This document shows positions 10,507 to 19,999 of a stretch of 64,000 nucleotides of DNA, in pieces (position 1 is the first letter of the stretch; every line of letters starts with the position of its first letter). The stretch is from Candidatus Sericytochromatia bacterium (GTDB lineage: Bacteria; Cyanobacteriota; Sericytochromatia; UBA7694; JACMQJ01). Under the pieces are notes generated by a model that saw only the letters and a list, made by a program, of their open reading frames with translations, searched no databases and was not told the DNA's origin. The stretch lies in contig BPII01000001.1 in assembly GCA_026004035.1 (NCBI GenBank), positions 188,312-252,311 of the forward strand, read 5' to 3'. Both the position numbers and the translations under genes were made by a program.

Positions 10507-11487
10507 ATGACTATTGAAGAACTAACTTATCAAATAAAAGAAGAACTAACTTTTATTAACAATATAAAAAATGAGATATCAAAAATTATAATAGGACAAA
10601 AGAAACTTATAGATAGTCTTCTAATTGGTATTTTTACTAATGGACATATTCTTGTAGAAGGTGTCCCTGGTCTTGCTAAAACAACTACAGTTAAAGTTTT
10701 ATCTGAATTAATGAATTTAAATTCAAAAAGGATTCAATTTACCCCAGATTTACTACCAGCTGATTTAATAGGAACTGAAGTTTATGTTCCTAAAGAGGGA
10801 ACTTTTAATACAAAAAAAGGTCCAATATTTACAAATATACTTATAGCTGATGAGATAAATAGAGCACCTTCAAAAGTTCAAAGTGCTTTATTAGAAGCAA
10901 TGCAAGAAAAACAGGTAACAATAGGAGATAAAACTTTTTATCTTGAGGAACCATTTATAGTATTAGCGACACAAAACCCAATAGAACAAGAAGGTACATA
11001 TTCTTTACCAGAAGCACAAGCTGATAGATTTATGTTTAAAATAAAAGTTAGTTATCCTAGTAAAGAAGAAGAAAAAGAAATACTAAAAAAAATGTCAATT
11101 TCTAGAGATATTCATCTAAATAAGTTAATACAAAAAGAAGATATTTTTAAAATTAGAACTTTAATAGAAAAAATATATTTAGATGATAAGTTGCAAGATT
11201 ACATAATAGATTTAGTTTTTGCTACTAGAGAACCATATAAATATGGTATAGATTTAAAAGATATTATAGATTTTGGTGTTTCACCTAGAGCAACAATTTA
11301 TTTAGCTAGAGCTTCAAAATGTAAAGCATTTTTGAATGGAAGAGCCTATGTTATTCCTAGTGATATAAAAGACATATGTTATGATATAATGAGACATAGG
11401 TTAATACTTTCATACGAAGCTATTGCTGAAAATATAGATTCTGATTATGTTATAAATAAAATATTGGATAGTATAGAAGTTCCATAA
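10507..11487 (+). CDS. MoxR-family AAA+ ATPase
   Basis: A cytoplasmic AAA+ chaperone-like ATPase with Walker A GVPGLAKTT, Walker B LIADEINRAP and the sensor region ATQNPIEQEGTY typical of MoxR proteins. These proteins help mature or regulate VWA-domain partners, and a BatA-like VWA gene lies 4 kb away on the opposite strand. I prefer the ATG at 10507. A TTG at 10492 in the same frame would add five residues, but neither has a clear Shine-Dalgarno site. A TATAAT at 10477-10482 would give a short leader. Confidence 0.93.
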   Translation: MTIEELTYQIKEELTFINNIKNEISKIIIGQKKLIDSLLIGIFTNGHILVEGVPGLAKTTTVKVLSELMNLNSKRIQFTPDLLPADLIGTEVYVPKEGTFNTKKGPIFTNILIADEINRAPSKVQSALLEAMQEKQVTIGDKTFYLEEPFIVLATQNPIEQEGTYSLPEAQADRFMFKIKVSYPSKEEEKEILKKMSISRDIHLNKLIQKEDIFKIRTLIEKIYLDDKLQDYIIDLVFATREPYKYGIDLKDIIDFGVSPRATIYLARASKCKAFLNGRAYVIPSDIKDICYDIMRHRLILSYEAIAENIDSDYVINKILDSIEVP

Positions 11488-11528
11488 TATTTTTATACAA
11501 TTTTTTATGTTAAAATAAAAATATAGTT

Positions 11529-11717
11529 ATGATTAAGAAAAAAATCAATAAAGAGATATTATGCTTACTATATGGTGAATACTTAATTACATTAGCACCA
11601 AAAGTTATCTTAGCTGATTTATCAGCTTTATTATACAGATTTATAGGATTTAATAAAGCTTTTATTATGAAAGTGAAAACTAAATTAAATTATTTTTCTA
11701 ATTATGAATTATATTGA
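11529..11717 (+). CDS. Small ORF of unknown function ahead of the Fur-family gene
   Basis: A 62-residue frame with an ATG at 11529 that runs 14 bases into the Fur-family gene. It has a Lys-rich start and a mildly hydrophobic middle (LCLLYGEYLITLAPKVILA), but no recognised domain. An extended -10-like sequence (tatgTTAAAAT) lies just upstream. Composition resembles nearby coding sequence, but in DNA this AT-rich an open frame of this size can arise by chance. It may instead be the leader of the regulator. Confidence 0.3.
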   Translation: MIKKKINKEILCLLYGEYLITLAPKVILADLSALLYRFIGFNKAFIMKVKTKLNYFSNYELY

Positions 11718-12132
11718 TATTGCTTTAAAAATATTAAAAGATAATGGTTATAAGCAAACAAAACCTAGACAAAAAGTATTAGAAATACTTGACAAATCTA
11801 ATGAATCATTATCAGCTTACGAAATATCAGATAAGTCAGGTAAAAAGCTTGATGTTGTTACAGTATATAGGGTATTAGAAACTTTAGAACAAAATAATCT
11901 TATACATAAAGTTGTATCAACCGGTAAATACAGAAAATGTTATATATCTGAAAAGAGTAATTTAAACAAGTGTCATCATAATATAATATGTAAAAATTGC
12001 GGATATATAGAAGAGATTAATTGTGAAGGTATGAATATAATAGAAAAAGTAATTTCTTCAAATTCGTCTTTTAAAATAGAAAATCATGTCCTTGAATTCT
12101 ACGGATTATGTCAAAATTGTAAATTAGATTAG
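11704..12132 (+). CDS. Fur-family metal-dependent regulator
   Basis: A 142-residue Fur/Zur/PerR-type repressor. The N-terminal winged helix includes TKPRQKVLEIL and DVVTVYRVLETLEQNNLI. The C-terminal dimerisation domain has two Cys-X2-Cys pairs (CKNC at about residue 98 and CQNC near the end), which bind structural zinc, and the HHNIICKNCG motif. Whether it senses iron, zinc or peroxide cannot be decided from sequence alone. It converges on the pseudo-P-type ATPase gene with a 19-base gap. Confidence 0.9.
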   Translation: MNYIDIALKILKDNGYKQTKPRQKVLEILDKSNESLSAYEISDKSGKKLDVVTVYRVLETLEQNNLIHKVVSTGKYRKCYISEKSNLNKCHHNIICKNCGYIEEINCEGMNIIEKVISSNSSFKIENHVLEFYGLCQNCKLD

Positions 12133-12151
12133 CTTTTATAAATTTCTCTTA

Positions 12152-14722
12152 TTATTTAATGTCTCTTATCTCTAAAGAATTAAAAAGTATTATAGTAAAA
12201 TAAATAAATCCTGATAGTAAAATGAGCTTAGGTTCTGGAGATATACTAAAAAATAAACCACTTGTAATTATTATCATGATTAAATAATAAAAATATGTAA
12301 TTGAAAAATTCATAAAAAACTTTTCTTTTATAAATTTACTATATTTTAAAATATTCAATATATCAAAAACTTTTTGATAAAAAATAATATTTTTAACATC
12401 TACTTTATTTAAGTTATTTATGCTTGTAAATATAATATCAGAATAATTACTAATTATACTATTCACATCATTAGTTAATAGAGCAACTTTTCCTTTTTTT
12501 GACAATCGTTTTATATAATCTATTTTTTGCTCTAAATCTAACTCTGAAATTACATTTTCTCTTTTTATACCTATATTTTGAGCTATAAAATAATTACTTT
12601 TATATGAATCACTACTTAGTAATATAAGTCTTAAATAGTTTAATTTATTTAAGTCACTTATTAAATTTTCTATTTCTTCATCTATTGTTTGACTTATTGC
12701 TATAATACCAGCATCTTTATTATTTATTGTTACATATATTAATGTTTTACCATTTTCAGATATTTTTTTAGACATTCTTTCCATATTTTCTATATTTATA
12801 GAATTTTTTTTTAAAAATGCTTTACTACCAGCCATTATAAAGTAACCTTCTATTCTTGCAGAAAATCCTTCATTTTCAAAATACTCAAAACTATCAGGTA
12901 TATATAAATTTATTTTTTTGTTTTTAATTTCATTTAATATTGCTTTTGAAATATTATTTTCAGGACATATATTTTCAGCTGAAGCAATTAATTTTAAAAG
13001 TGTGTTTCCATCATAGCCATTAAAAGTCATTATATCGGTAATAATTGAATCATCATTTTTTAATAAAATACTTTTATTAATAATAATATTCTTTATATTA
13101 GCTGTTAAATATATAGATTCAAAACTACTTGGAAATATCTTACTATCATTAAACCTCTTTATAGATAATAAAGTTAATATATTCAGGCTTAAAGGTATAA
13201 CAAATGGTGTAGAAAAAGCAATAATAGAAGAAAAATATTGTATAGAGATTGTGATATTACTAGTTTTCAAAAAATAGAAGTAGAATATTATTAACGAATA
13301 AAATAAAATAAAGTTTGGAAAATAGTTTATAAATATATTATTTACTGTGTTTAAATTAATATTTGAATTAAAAGACTTATTAATAAAATTGTTTAATTTT
13401 CCTATAAAGGATTCATTTTTTGTATTTATTACTTGAGCTTTTATTTCACCATTTTTTATTACAGAACCACCTTTTATTATTTCTCCTTTATTTTTAGAAA
13501 TATTTTCTTCAAATAATTCATCAACTATGCAATTACCTTCTATTACCATCACATCATTTATTATCTTGTCATCTTTTGATAAAAATAAGATATCTTCATT
13601 ATTAATTTCAGAAATATTTGTTTCTATTATTTCATTATTAACGATTTTTTTAACTTTTTTTTCTTTTAAATCATAGATATTTTTAAAAATCAAACTTAAT
13701 GAATAGTTTATATAGTAAATAAAATATTTATATAGTGTAAATGCTGTTATTATAAGAACTGAAATCTCAAAATAAGTTTTATTATATACATTTAATTTTG
13801 GATAAAATACCTCTATAGTGCTATAAATATAAATTAACAAACTAGAGAAACAAACTAAAAAGTTATTATCTATATCCTTTCTTTTTATAGCTTGGAAAAA
13901 AGCTTTGTAAATATCTTTAGCTATTATAAACTGAACAATAGTTGCTAATAAAAAATATAAGTATTTTGATATTAAGAAATTCGGTAAATTAAAATTCTCT
14001 TTTAAAAAAGGAATTGTTAATAAATAACTAAATATTAAAATACCTATAATTGACTTTATTTGTAATAGTTTTATTTTGTCTTTATAATTTATATTAATTT
14101 TATTTTCGTTTATTTCATAATTATTCTTTTGTAAAAACTTTAATATATCTTCTTTTTTTAAGACATTACTATCATAATTAATACTTATCTTATTATTTAC
14201 AAAGTTAAAATATATATCATTTATTCCTTTAATTTTTTTTAATTTTCTTTTTATTTTGTTAGAAATGCTTAAAAAGTCTATATTTTCAATAAATAAATTT
14301 AATTCTTCTGTTAAAATGTTTTCTACTTTATAACCTAAAGATTGAATCTTACTTATTATCTCATTATTTTTTATTATCTTTGAGTTATATTTTATTATAA
14401 AATAAGAATTTTTTCTTTCAACAAAATATACACCTGATATTTTAGATATTTCATTTATTATTTGATTTTCATTTTTAAAACCATTTATCTTTAAATTCAA
14501 GATTTTATCAAAGGAATTACTCTTTAATATAGAAGTAACTTTTTTATGTTTAAGATAATTATTTGACATGTATTTTTCAGGATTCTTTTCAAAAGTTTTT
14601 TTACACTTTTCAGAACAGAAAAAAATTTTTTCATTATTATAATCAATATAAAAATTTGAAGTAAAATTTATTTTATGACCACAAACTAAATCTATTGAGA
14701 TTAATTGTGAAGAATCACTCAT
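12152..14722 (-). CDS. P1B-type ATPase homologue without catalytic motifs (pseudoenzyme), with N-terminal YHS domain
   Basis: An 856-residue open frame with the architecture of a CopA/ZntA-like metal pump. Residues 8-52 are a YHS/TRASH metal domain with cysteines kept (Cys14, Cys36, Cys40). About 70-135 and 143-205 are two HMA-like folds, both without CxxC. The membrane helices, actuator, P- and N-domain outlines follow. Every catalytic motif is replaced. CPC is STP at 504-506. The DKTGT phosphorylation site is NKSIL, with Asn549 for the Asp. TGES is lost near 404-407, and the HP motif becomes PENN near 587. TGD is SSD at 703-705, and GDGxND is LTNDVNS near 749-755. It cannot work as a normal phosphorylated pump. 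The intact frame suggests a retained non-transport role, perhaps binding metal through YHS. The family assignment rests on motif order, not a search. Confidence 0.8.
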   Translation of the reverse strand: MSDSSQLISIDLVCGHKINFTSNFYIDYNNEKIFFCSEKCKKTFEKNPEKYMSNNYLKHKKVTSILKSNSFDKILNLKINGFKNENQIINEISKISGVYFVERKNSYFIIKYNSKIIKNNEIISKIQSLGYKVENILTEELNLFIENIDFLSISNKIKRKLKKIKGINDIYFNFVNNKISINYDSNVLKKEDILKFLQKNNYEINENKININYKDKIKLLQIKSIIGILIFSYLLTIPFLKENFNLPNFLISKYLYFLLATIVQFIIAKDIYKAFFQAIKRKDIDNNFLVCFSSLLIYIYSTIEVFYPKLNVYNKTYFEISVLIITAFTLYKYFIYYINYSLSLIFKNIYDLKEKKVKKIVNNEIIETNISEINNEDILFLSKDDKIINDVMVIEGNCIVDELFEENISKNKGEIIKGGSVIKNGEIKAQVINTKNESFIGKLNNFINKSFNSNINLNTVNNIFINYFPNFILFYSLIIFYFYFLKTSNITISIQYFSSIIAFSTPFVIPLSLNILTLLSIKRFNDSKIFPSSFESIYLTANIKNIIINKSILLKNDDSIITDIMTFNGYDGNTLLKLIASAENICPENNISKAILNEIKNKKINLYIPDSFEYFENEGFSARIEGYFIMAGSKAFLKKNSINIENMERMSKKISENGKTLIYVTINNKDAGIIAISQTIDEEIENLISDLNKLNYLRLILLSSDSYKSNYFIAQNIGIKRENVISELDLEQKIDYIKRLSKKGKVALLTNDVNSIISNYSDIIFTSINNLNKVDVKNIIFYQKVFDILNILKYSKFIKEKFFMNFSITYFYYLIMIIITSGLFFSISPEPKLILLSGFIYFTIILFNSLEIRDIK

Positions 14723-14884
14723 TATACTTAAATATAATCATTCTAAAGTTAATATTTTTTAACAATTTATAATTTTATTATATCAAAAAATTTAAAATTT
14801 CAATACTTTTTTATAATGCTAAAATAGTATTTTTGATAGTTATTTTGTAATTATCATCTTTCAAAAATAAATTTATAATACATA

Positions 14885-15811
14885 CTAGTGTATTTTTTCT
14901 TGTATAAACTCTATGATATCATTTAAAGAATTATTTTTTAAAGAAAAAATATTTATATTATCAGAGTTTCTAAACCATGTTAATTGTCTTTTAGCAAAGT
15001 TTCTTGTATCTTTTTTCATAAGCTCTATAGCTTCTTCTAAAGATAAATTGTTTGATAAATATTCTTTTATTTCTCTATAATTTATAGTTTTTAGTAAAGG
15101 TAAATTTATTCCATATTTTTTAATTAAAAATTTAACTTCATCTATTAATCCATCATTTATCATTTTATCAACTCTTGTTCCTATTCTTTTGTATAATTCG
15201 TTTCTATCTATATCTAATGTTATATGAATTAAATTATAAACATTATCAAGATTTTTCTTTCTTATACTGCTAATTCTCTTATTTGTTGTTTCATATACTT
15301 CTATAACTCTTATTATTCTAAACAAATCATTTTTATGAATTCTTTTCATAGCTTCAGGGTCTATCTCTAATGCTCTATTATAAATATAATTTCTACCTTC
15401 TTCTGTTTCTGATATTTTTTTTAAATTATCTCTAATTTCATAATTGGGTTTTACTTTTGGTATTTCAAAATCTTCTGTAACAGCTTTTATATATAAGCCT
15501 GTTCCACCAACAATAATTGGTATTTTATTTTTTTCATAAATTTCTCTTATTTTTTCTTTTGCTAAATTTAAATATTCTGATACTGTAAAATTATAAGTTG
15601 GTTCAACAAAATCTATTAAATGATGATTTACCAAATTTATTTCATCTCTTGTTGGTTTTGCTGTTCCAATATTAAAATCTTTATATATTTGTCTTGAATC
15701 AGCTGAAATTATTTCACTATTAAAATATTTTGCAATTTCTATACCAATAGATGTTTTACCTATTCCAGTAGGTCCTGATATAACTATTAAAGGTATTTTA
15801 GTATTTTTCAT
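14885..15811 (-). CDS. miaA: tRNA dimethylallyltransferase
   Basis: This enzyme adds a dimethylallyl group to A37 of tRNAs reading codons that start with U. The P-loop VISGPTGIGKTSI is near the N-terminus. The family motifs SADSRQIYKDFNIGTAKPT, VGGTGLYI and the C-terminal FAKRQLTWFR follow. I start at the ATG at 15811 because the frame's earlier ATG at 15856 only adds 15 residues that do not fit the family. About 308 residues is the usual length. Confidence 0.95.
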   Translation of the reverse strand: MKNTKIPLIVISGPTGIGKTSIGIEIAKYFNSEIISADSRQIYKDFNIGTAKPTRDEINLVNHHLIDFVEPTYNFTVSEYLNLAKEKIREIYEKNKIPIIVGGTGLYIKAVTEDFEIPKVKPNYEIRDNLKKISETEEGRNYIYNRALEIDPEAMKRIHKNDLFRIIRVIEVYETTNKRISSIRKKNLDNVYNLIHITLDIDRNELYKRIGTRVDKMINDGLIDEVKFLIKKYGINLPLLKTINYREIKEYLSNNLSLEEAIELMKKDTRNFAKRQLTWFRNSDNINIFSLKNNSLNDIIEFIQEKIH

Positions 15812-15925
15812 TTCAAAAATAAAATCAAAATTAATTTTAGAAATATATATTAACAATAACTTTAAGATTTTTTTAAATAAAAAATTAAATTTTTTTAAAA
15901 AAATTATATTAATACTATTTTGTAG

Positions 15926-15931
15926 TATAAT
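15926..15931 (+). promoter_or_regulatory. -10 box (TATAAT) for the rpsF operon
   Basis: A consensus TATAAT lies 62 bases ahead of the rpsF ATG and is followed by a leader with a GGAG ribosome binding site (ttGGAGtttta). No good TTGACA is seen 17 bases upstream. Confidence 0.5.
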
Positions 15932-15993
15932 CTCTAAACTAGGATATTATTTTATTTTAAAACATTTAATATTATTGTTTTTTGGAGTTTTAA

Positions 15994-16290
15994 ATGGAAA
16001 AAAGATTATATGAAGTATTATTAATACTACCTTCAAATTTAAATGAAGAAGGTATTTTGACAGAACTTGCAAAATTTGACGAAAATGTTAAAAATTTAGG
16101 TGGTAATATAGAGAAATTAGAAAGACAAGGAAAGAGAAAACTTGGATTTAATATAAAAAAGCATAATGATGGTTATTTTGTTATAGCTTATGTAACATTA
16201 GAAGTTGATAAGGTAGAAAGACTTAAAGAAAATTGTAAATATGCTGATAATATTTTAAGATATTTTGTTACAAGAAAAGAAGCTGCTTAA
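15994..16290 (+). CDS. rpsF: 30S ribosomal protein S6
   Basis: A 98-residue protein matching bS6. It begins with YEVLLILPSNLNEEGI, has the central GGNIEKLERQGKRKLGFNI and ends with ILRYFVTRKE. It binds 16S rRNA together with S18. A GGAG site precedes the ATG. It is followed directly by ssb, the usual rpsF-ssb order, but rpsR and rplI, which often follow, are absent here. Confidence 0.95.
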   Translation: MEKRLYEVLLILPSNLNEEGILTELAKFDENVKNLGGNIEKLERQGKRKLGFNIKKHNDGYFVIAYVTLEVDKVERLKENCKYADNILRYFVTRKEAA

Positions 16291-16671
16291 TTGGGACTTA
16301 ATTATATCTGCTTATTATCTGAAGTAATATCTTTACCTGAAAAAAAACATACATTAGAGGGTATGGCTGTTACTACCTTTAATGTATCTTTTAACACTTA
16401 TAATGAAGACATATTAAATAAGCATTCTATAAAAGTATCAGCTATCAATAAACTAGCTGAAAAAGTATTTTCAGAAATAAATATAAATGATAAAATCATT
16501 CTAGAAGGAAGATTATTAACAAAAATAATAGATGAAAAAGGTTATAAGCATAAAATACCTTATATACAATTAAATAATTTTTACTTTGTAGAAAAAAATA
16601 ATTTACAAAATCAAGAAAGTAATGAAACTGAACAAAATCATAATGAAAATGAAGAAGAGATACCTTTTTAA
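16291..16671 (+). CDS. ssb: Single-stranded DNA-binding protein
   Basis: A 126-residue OB-fold protein. The N-terminal 100 residues follow the SSB pattern (LEGMAVTTFNVSF, KIILEGRLLTK). An Asn/Glu-rich linker leads to the diagnostic acidic tip EEEIPF, which docks replication and repair partners. The start is a TTG directly after the rpsF stop with no own ribosome binding site, so translation is probably coupled. The protein is shorter and more diverged than typical SSBs, but position and tail agree. Its stop overlaps the dusA ATG by one base. Confidence 0.88.
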   Translation: MGLNYICLLSEVISLPEKKHTLEGMAVTTFNVSFNTYNEDILNKHSIKVSAINKLAEKVFSEININDKIILEGRLLTKIIDEKGYKHKIPYIQLNNFYFVEKNNLQNQESNETEQNHNENEEEIPF

Positions 16672-17693
16672 TGTTTAATACAGAATCTATACCTATTAGT
16701 ATAGCACCTATGATGGGATGTACTGATAGGTATTATAGATTTTTTATGAGATTTATTACAAAATATACTCTACTTTATACAGAAATGATTCATACTAATG
16801 CAATACTAAAAGGAGATTATAAGAAAATTCTTGATTTTTCAAATGAAGAAAAACCTTTAGCTTTGCAATTAGGGGGAAATAATCCAAATGATTTATCAGA
16901 ATGTTCTAAAATAGCATATAATGAGTTTAACTATGATGAAATAAATCTAAATATAGGTTGTCCGAGTGATAGAGTTCAAAATGGTAATTTTGGAGCTTGC
17001 TTAATGGATCATCCAGATTTAGTTTCTGAATGTGTTTATAAAATTAAGAGTGTTGTTAATTTGCCTGTAACTATAAAGTGTAGAATAGGTATAGATAATA
17101 AAAATTCTTATGAATATTTATATAATTTTGTCAAAAAAACATCTCAAGCGGGGTGTAAAAAATTTATTATTCATGCCAGAGTAGCAATCTTAAAAGGATT
17201 AAGTCCAAAAGAAAATAGAACAATACCACCATTAAAATATGATTATGTATATCAAATAAAAAAAGATTTTCCTAATTTAAAAATACATATAAATGGTGGG
17301 ATAAAAAAAATTGATGAAATCAAAAATCATTTAAATTATGTTGATGGAGTTATGATAGGTAGAGAAGCATATGAAAATCCTTATTTATTTTCTAATATAG
17401 ATAAATACTTTTTTGATAAAAATTCTATTATAAAAAATAGAAAAGAAATTTTAGAAGACATAAAAAAATATTTAGAATACTTGTATAATAATAATATTCC
17501 TATAAAATATTTGCTTTTACACATACTAGGATTATTTAATGGAAAAGAAGGGTCTAAAATTTGGAGAAAATATTTAAGTGAAAATATGCACAATAAAAAT
17601 TGTAATCCTAGTATAATAGATAATATTATAAAATTAATACCTAATGAAATTTTAGAATTAAGAGAGAAATTATGGAAAGAAAAGAAAGTATAG
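16671..17693 (+). CDS. dusA: tRNA-dihydrouridine synthase, DusA type
   Basis: A FMN-dependent TIM-barrel enzyme that reduces uridines in the tRNA D-loop. DusA-type motifs are clear: APMMGCTDRYYRFFMR, LLYTEMIHTNAI, LQLGGNNP, EINLNIGCPSDRVQNGNFGA with the catalytic Cys, TIKCRIGID and FIIHARVA. Length is 340. It overlaps ssb by one base and the next gene by 22 bases, indicating one transcript. Confidence 0.93.
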   Translation: MFNTESIPISIAPMMGCTDRYYRFFMRFITKYTLLYTEMIHTNAILKGDYKKILDFSNEEKPLALQLGGNNPNDLSECSKIAYNEFNYDEINLNIGCPSDRVQNGNFGACLMDHPDLVSECVYKIKSVVNLPVTIKCRIGIDNKNSYEYLYNFVKKTSQAGCKKFIIHARVAILKGLSPKENRTIPPLKYDYVYQIKKDFPNLKIHINGGIKKIDEIKNHLNYVDGVMIGREAYENPYLFSNIDKYFFDKNSIIKNRKEILEDIKKYLEYLYNNNIPIKYLLLHILGLFNGKEGSKIWRKYLSENMHNKNCNPSIIDNIIKLIPNEILELREKLWKEKKV

Positions 17694-18139
17694 GAAAAGC
17701 TTTAGGAAAAGTTGTTTCAGGACTTTATATTGTAACTTCACAGAAAGAAAATATCAAAACAGGTTTTACTGCTTCATTTTTAATTCAAACATCTTTTGAA
17801 CCACCTATAATTATAGTAGCTATTAAAAAAGGTAGAAAATTTTATGACTTTATAAGTGATACAAAAATATTCACAGTAAATATAATGCCAAAATCTGAAA
17901 TGAAGCTTATAGGCAAATTTGCTAATCCTAATGTAACTGAAGAAGAATTATTTAACAATGTAGATTACAAAGAAATTAATAATATGCCTGTTATAAATTC
18001 TTCAGTTTCATATTTGAGTTGTAAAGTAATTAATAATGTTGAATCAGGTGATCATATTATTGTAATGGGAGAAGTATTTGATGGTGAATTATTAAATGAT
18101 ATTGAACCAGCATATCATGTAAGAAAAAATGGTTTTTAA
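17672..18139 (+). CDS. Flavin reductase-like domain protein
   Basis: A 155-residue protein of the FMN-binding split-barrel family: GKVVSGLYIVTS, the TGFTASFLIQTSFEPPII stretch and the C-terminal GDHIIVMGEV are typical of flavin reductase-like proteins. Members reduce or bind FMN and may serve oxygenases or flavodiiron proteins. The substrate cannot be inferred. It overlaps the end of dusA by 22 bases. Confidence 0.82.
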   Translation: MERKESIGKALGKVVSGLYIVTSQKENIKTGFTASFLIQTSFEPPIIIVAIKKGRKFYDFISDTKIFTVNIMPKSEMKLIGKFANPNVTEEELFNNVDYKEINNMPVINSSVSYLSCKVINNVESGDHIIVMGEVFDGELLNDIEPAYHVRKNGF

Positions 18140-18163
18140 CTATTAATTAATCATTTTATAAAT

Positions 18164-19993
18164 CTATGGTCTTTTAATTATTGTCATATCAGCTGCATTA
18201 TTTACTATACTAGGTATTACATTTAATAATACATAAGGAGCTGCTAAATAACCTGGGTCAGGATTATTAGAAGAATCAACAACTACAGCTACAACAATTC
18301 TTGTTCCACTAGTAGCATCTTTCAATAAATATGTTCCATCAGAATTTGTTGTTGCTACTTTTGTATTTGGATTATTTAAGGTACTTGTTATAAATCCTGG
18401 CTTTCCTAATTCATTTACAGTTGCCGGTTCTATAGTAAATACTTTTATAGTTAAACCACTTGTAGATACATCATTACCATCAACATCTTTTATAATTACT
18501 TTTCCTCTTATATCACCAGGAGCTTGTACTTGAGCAACAAGATTAAGCTTAATAAGTTCGGTTGCAATTGTATCATTTCCCGGTATAACTACTTTTATAC
18601 TTTTTTGTACTTCATGATGCTCTAATGCTACAGATATATTGTAAATTCCTGCTGGAATATTTTTTATTGGGACAGATATTGCAGGATTTCTTTTGTAAAT
18701 AACTACAGGTGTTGATACATTACCAATTATGTTTTGTGGTGCTGGTTCAACTGTAGCTGTTGCTGGGTATGTAAATTGAGTTATAATGTTAGTTCCTTCT
18801 ATTTGTATAGTTCCTGTCAATGGTTTTTCAAAAACAACAGTATTATTATAATAATATGTTGTAGTCGTACCATTCATCACTACAGTATAAGCACCAAAAG
18901 GAGGAGGATCAGGAAAAGGACCTTGTCCTGGATATTGGTTAATATCTAAATAATTATCAGCTACTAAATTAACGAATAAATTTCCAATACCTTGTAATTC
19001 TATTTTTCCTAAATCTTTCTCTTCAGTTCTTGTAGAAGATTCAACATTTATAGTTTTAGTTATAAATCCTTCTTTATTACCTATCTCTAAAGAAATAGGA
19101 GAAAGAGGAATTCCTCTTAATGTAAAATTTCCTTTCTCATCTGTTACAGTTGATACATTTAAATTATTTGAATTAATTAATTTTACCGTTACATCCTTAA
19201 TAGGTTTTTTATCTTTTAAAACAGAATCAACAATAACACCTTTCAAAGTTCTAGTATTTGGTATTAAAGTTATATTTAAATTTTCTATATTATCAGAAGT
19301 AACTGATAATGAAGTTATTAAATTATTAAAACTTACTTCTAAGTTTCTAGCAGTATCAAATGAAGCAACAGGTAAAGAAAACTCACCTTCAGCATTTGTA
19401 TTTACAAAATTATTTTCTTTTCCACCTGTAACATCGGCTACTTTAGCATTTGCTATTGGAGTTCCATTTTGAGCTACAACTTTACCAGTAATGTTTATTG
19501 TAGTTCTTTTACCTCCTGATGTAACAGAATTAAAAGATATAGTAGGTAATTGATTTATAATACCCGCTTGAACAGTTGTTTGAATTTGCTGTGTTTCTTG
19601 TTTATTACTTATTTCAACTGTAACTTTACCTGGTCTAAGATTAGATACCAAAAAACGACCACCTACAACTTTTGTAGTAGCTATTACTTGACCTTTTCTT
19701 TCTAAAAACTTATCTTTACCTGATGAATCTTTTACAATTTTTCCGTCCTTATCTCTTTCTGGAATATCTTCTTCTCTTATAATTCTCACAGTTGTTTCAG
19801 GTGCAACAATACCTGTTCCAAGATTAAAATTAATATCAGAACTTATAGCACCTCTATTTGAATCAGGTATAGATATTGTATTTTGAGAAACTAAGTTTAT
19901 TATATCTTTATTATCTATAGGAGGACTACATGAAGTTATCAATATAGATAAAGATAATAATATTGAACTTGTAATTTTTTTATTTTTTATCAT
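18164..19993 (-). CDS. Lipoprotein with carboxypeptidase-regulatory-like (Ig-like) repeats
   Basis: A 609-residue protein with a lipoprotein signal ending in LITSC (Cys at about residue 22). At least three CarboxypepD_reg-like beta-sandwich repeats are visible, each starting with a G-K/V-V strand and ending in a D/E-G-x-F/Y strand: around 165-215 (INITGKVVAQNGTPIANAKV), 245-300 (LKGVIV ... DEKGNFTLRGIP) and 495-560 (IRGKVIIKDVDGN ... SDGTYLLKD). A less clear one lies near 50-140. Such proteins are surface or periplasmic adhesin-like scaffolds. It is seven bases downstream of another lipoprotein gene, in the ligA/HD-GYP group. Confidence 0.72.
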   Translation of the reverse strand: MIKNKKITSSILLSLSILITSCSPPIDNKDIINLVSQNTISIPDSNRGAISSDINFNLGTGIVAPETTVRIIREEDIPERDKDGKIVKDSSGKDKFLERKGQVIATTKVVGGRFLVSNLRPGKVTVEISNKQETQQIQTTVQAGIINQLPTISFNSVTSGGKRTTINITGKVVAQNGTPIANAKVADVTGGKENNFVNTNAEGEFSLPVASFDTARNLEVSFNNLITSLSVTSDNIENLNITLIPNTRTLKGVIVDSVLKDKKPIKDVTVKLINSNNLNVSTVTDEKGNFTLRGIPLSPISLEIGNKEGFITKTINVESSTRTEEKDLGKIELQGIGNLFVNLVADNYLDINQYPGQGPFPDPPPFGAYTVVMNGTTTTYYYNNTVVFEKPLTGTIQIEGTNIITQFTYPATATVEPAPQNIIGNVSTPVVIYKRNPAISVPIKNIPAGIYNISVALEHHEVQKSIKVVIPGNDTIATELIKLNLVAQVQAPGDIRGKVIIKDVDGNDVSTSGLTIKVFTIEPATVNELGKPGFITSTLNNPNTKVATTNSDGTYLLKDATSGTRIVVAVVVDSSNNPDPGYLAAPYVLLNVIPSIVNNAADMTIIKRP

Positions 19994-19999
19994 ATTTCA

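Noticed and set aside
18734-18949. Plus-strand open frame with many Cys and Trp residues
   Set aside because: It is the mirror of the coding strand of the repeat lipoprotein (18164-19993), whose signal peptide and repeats are convincing. The cysteine-rich product is an artefact of the opposite strand.
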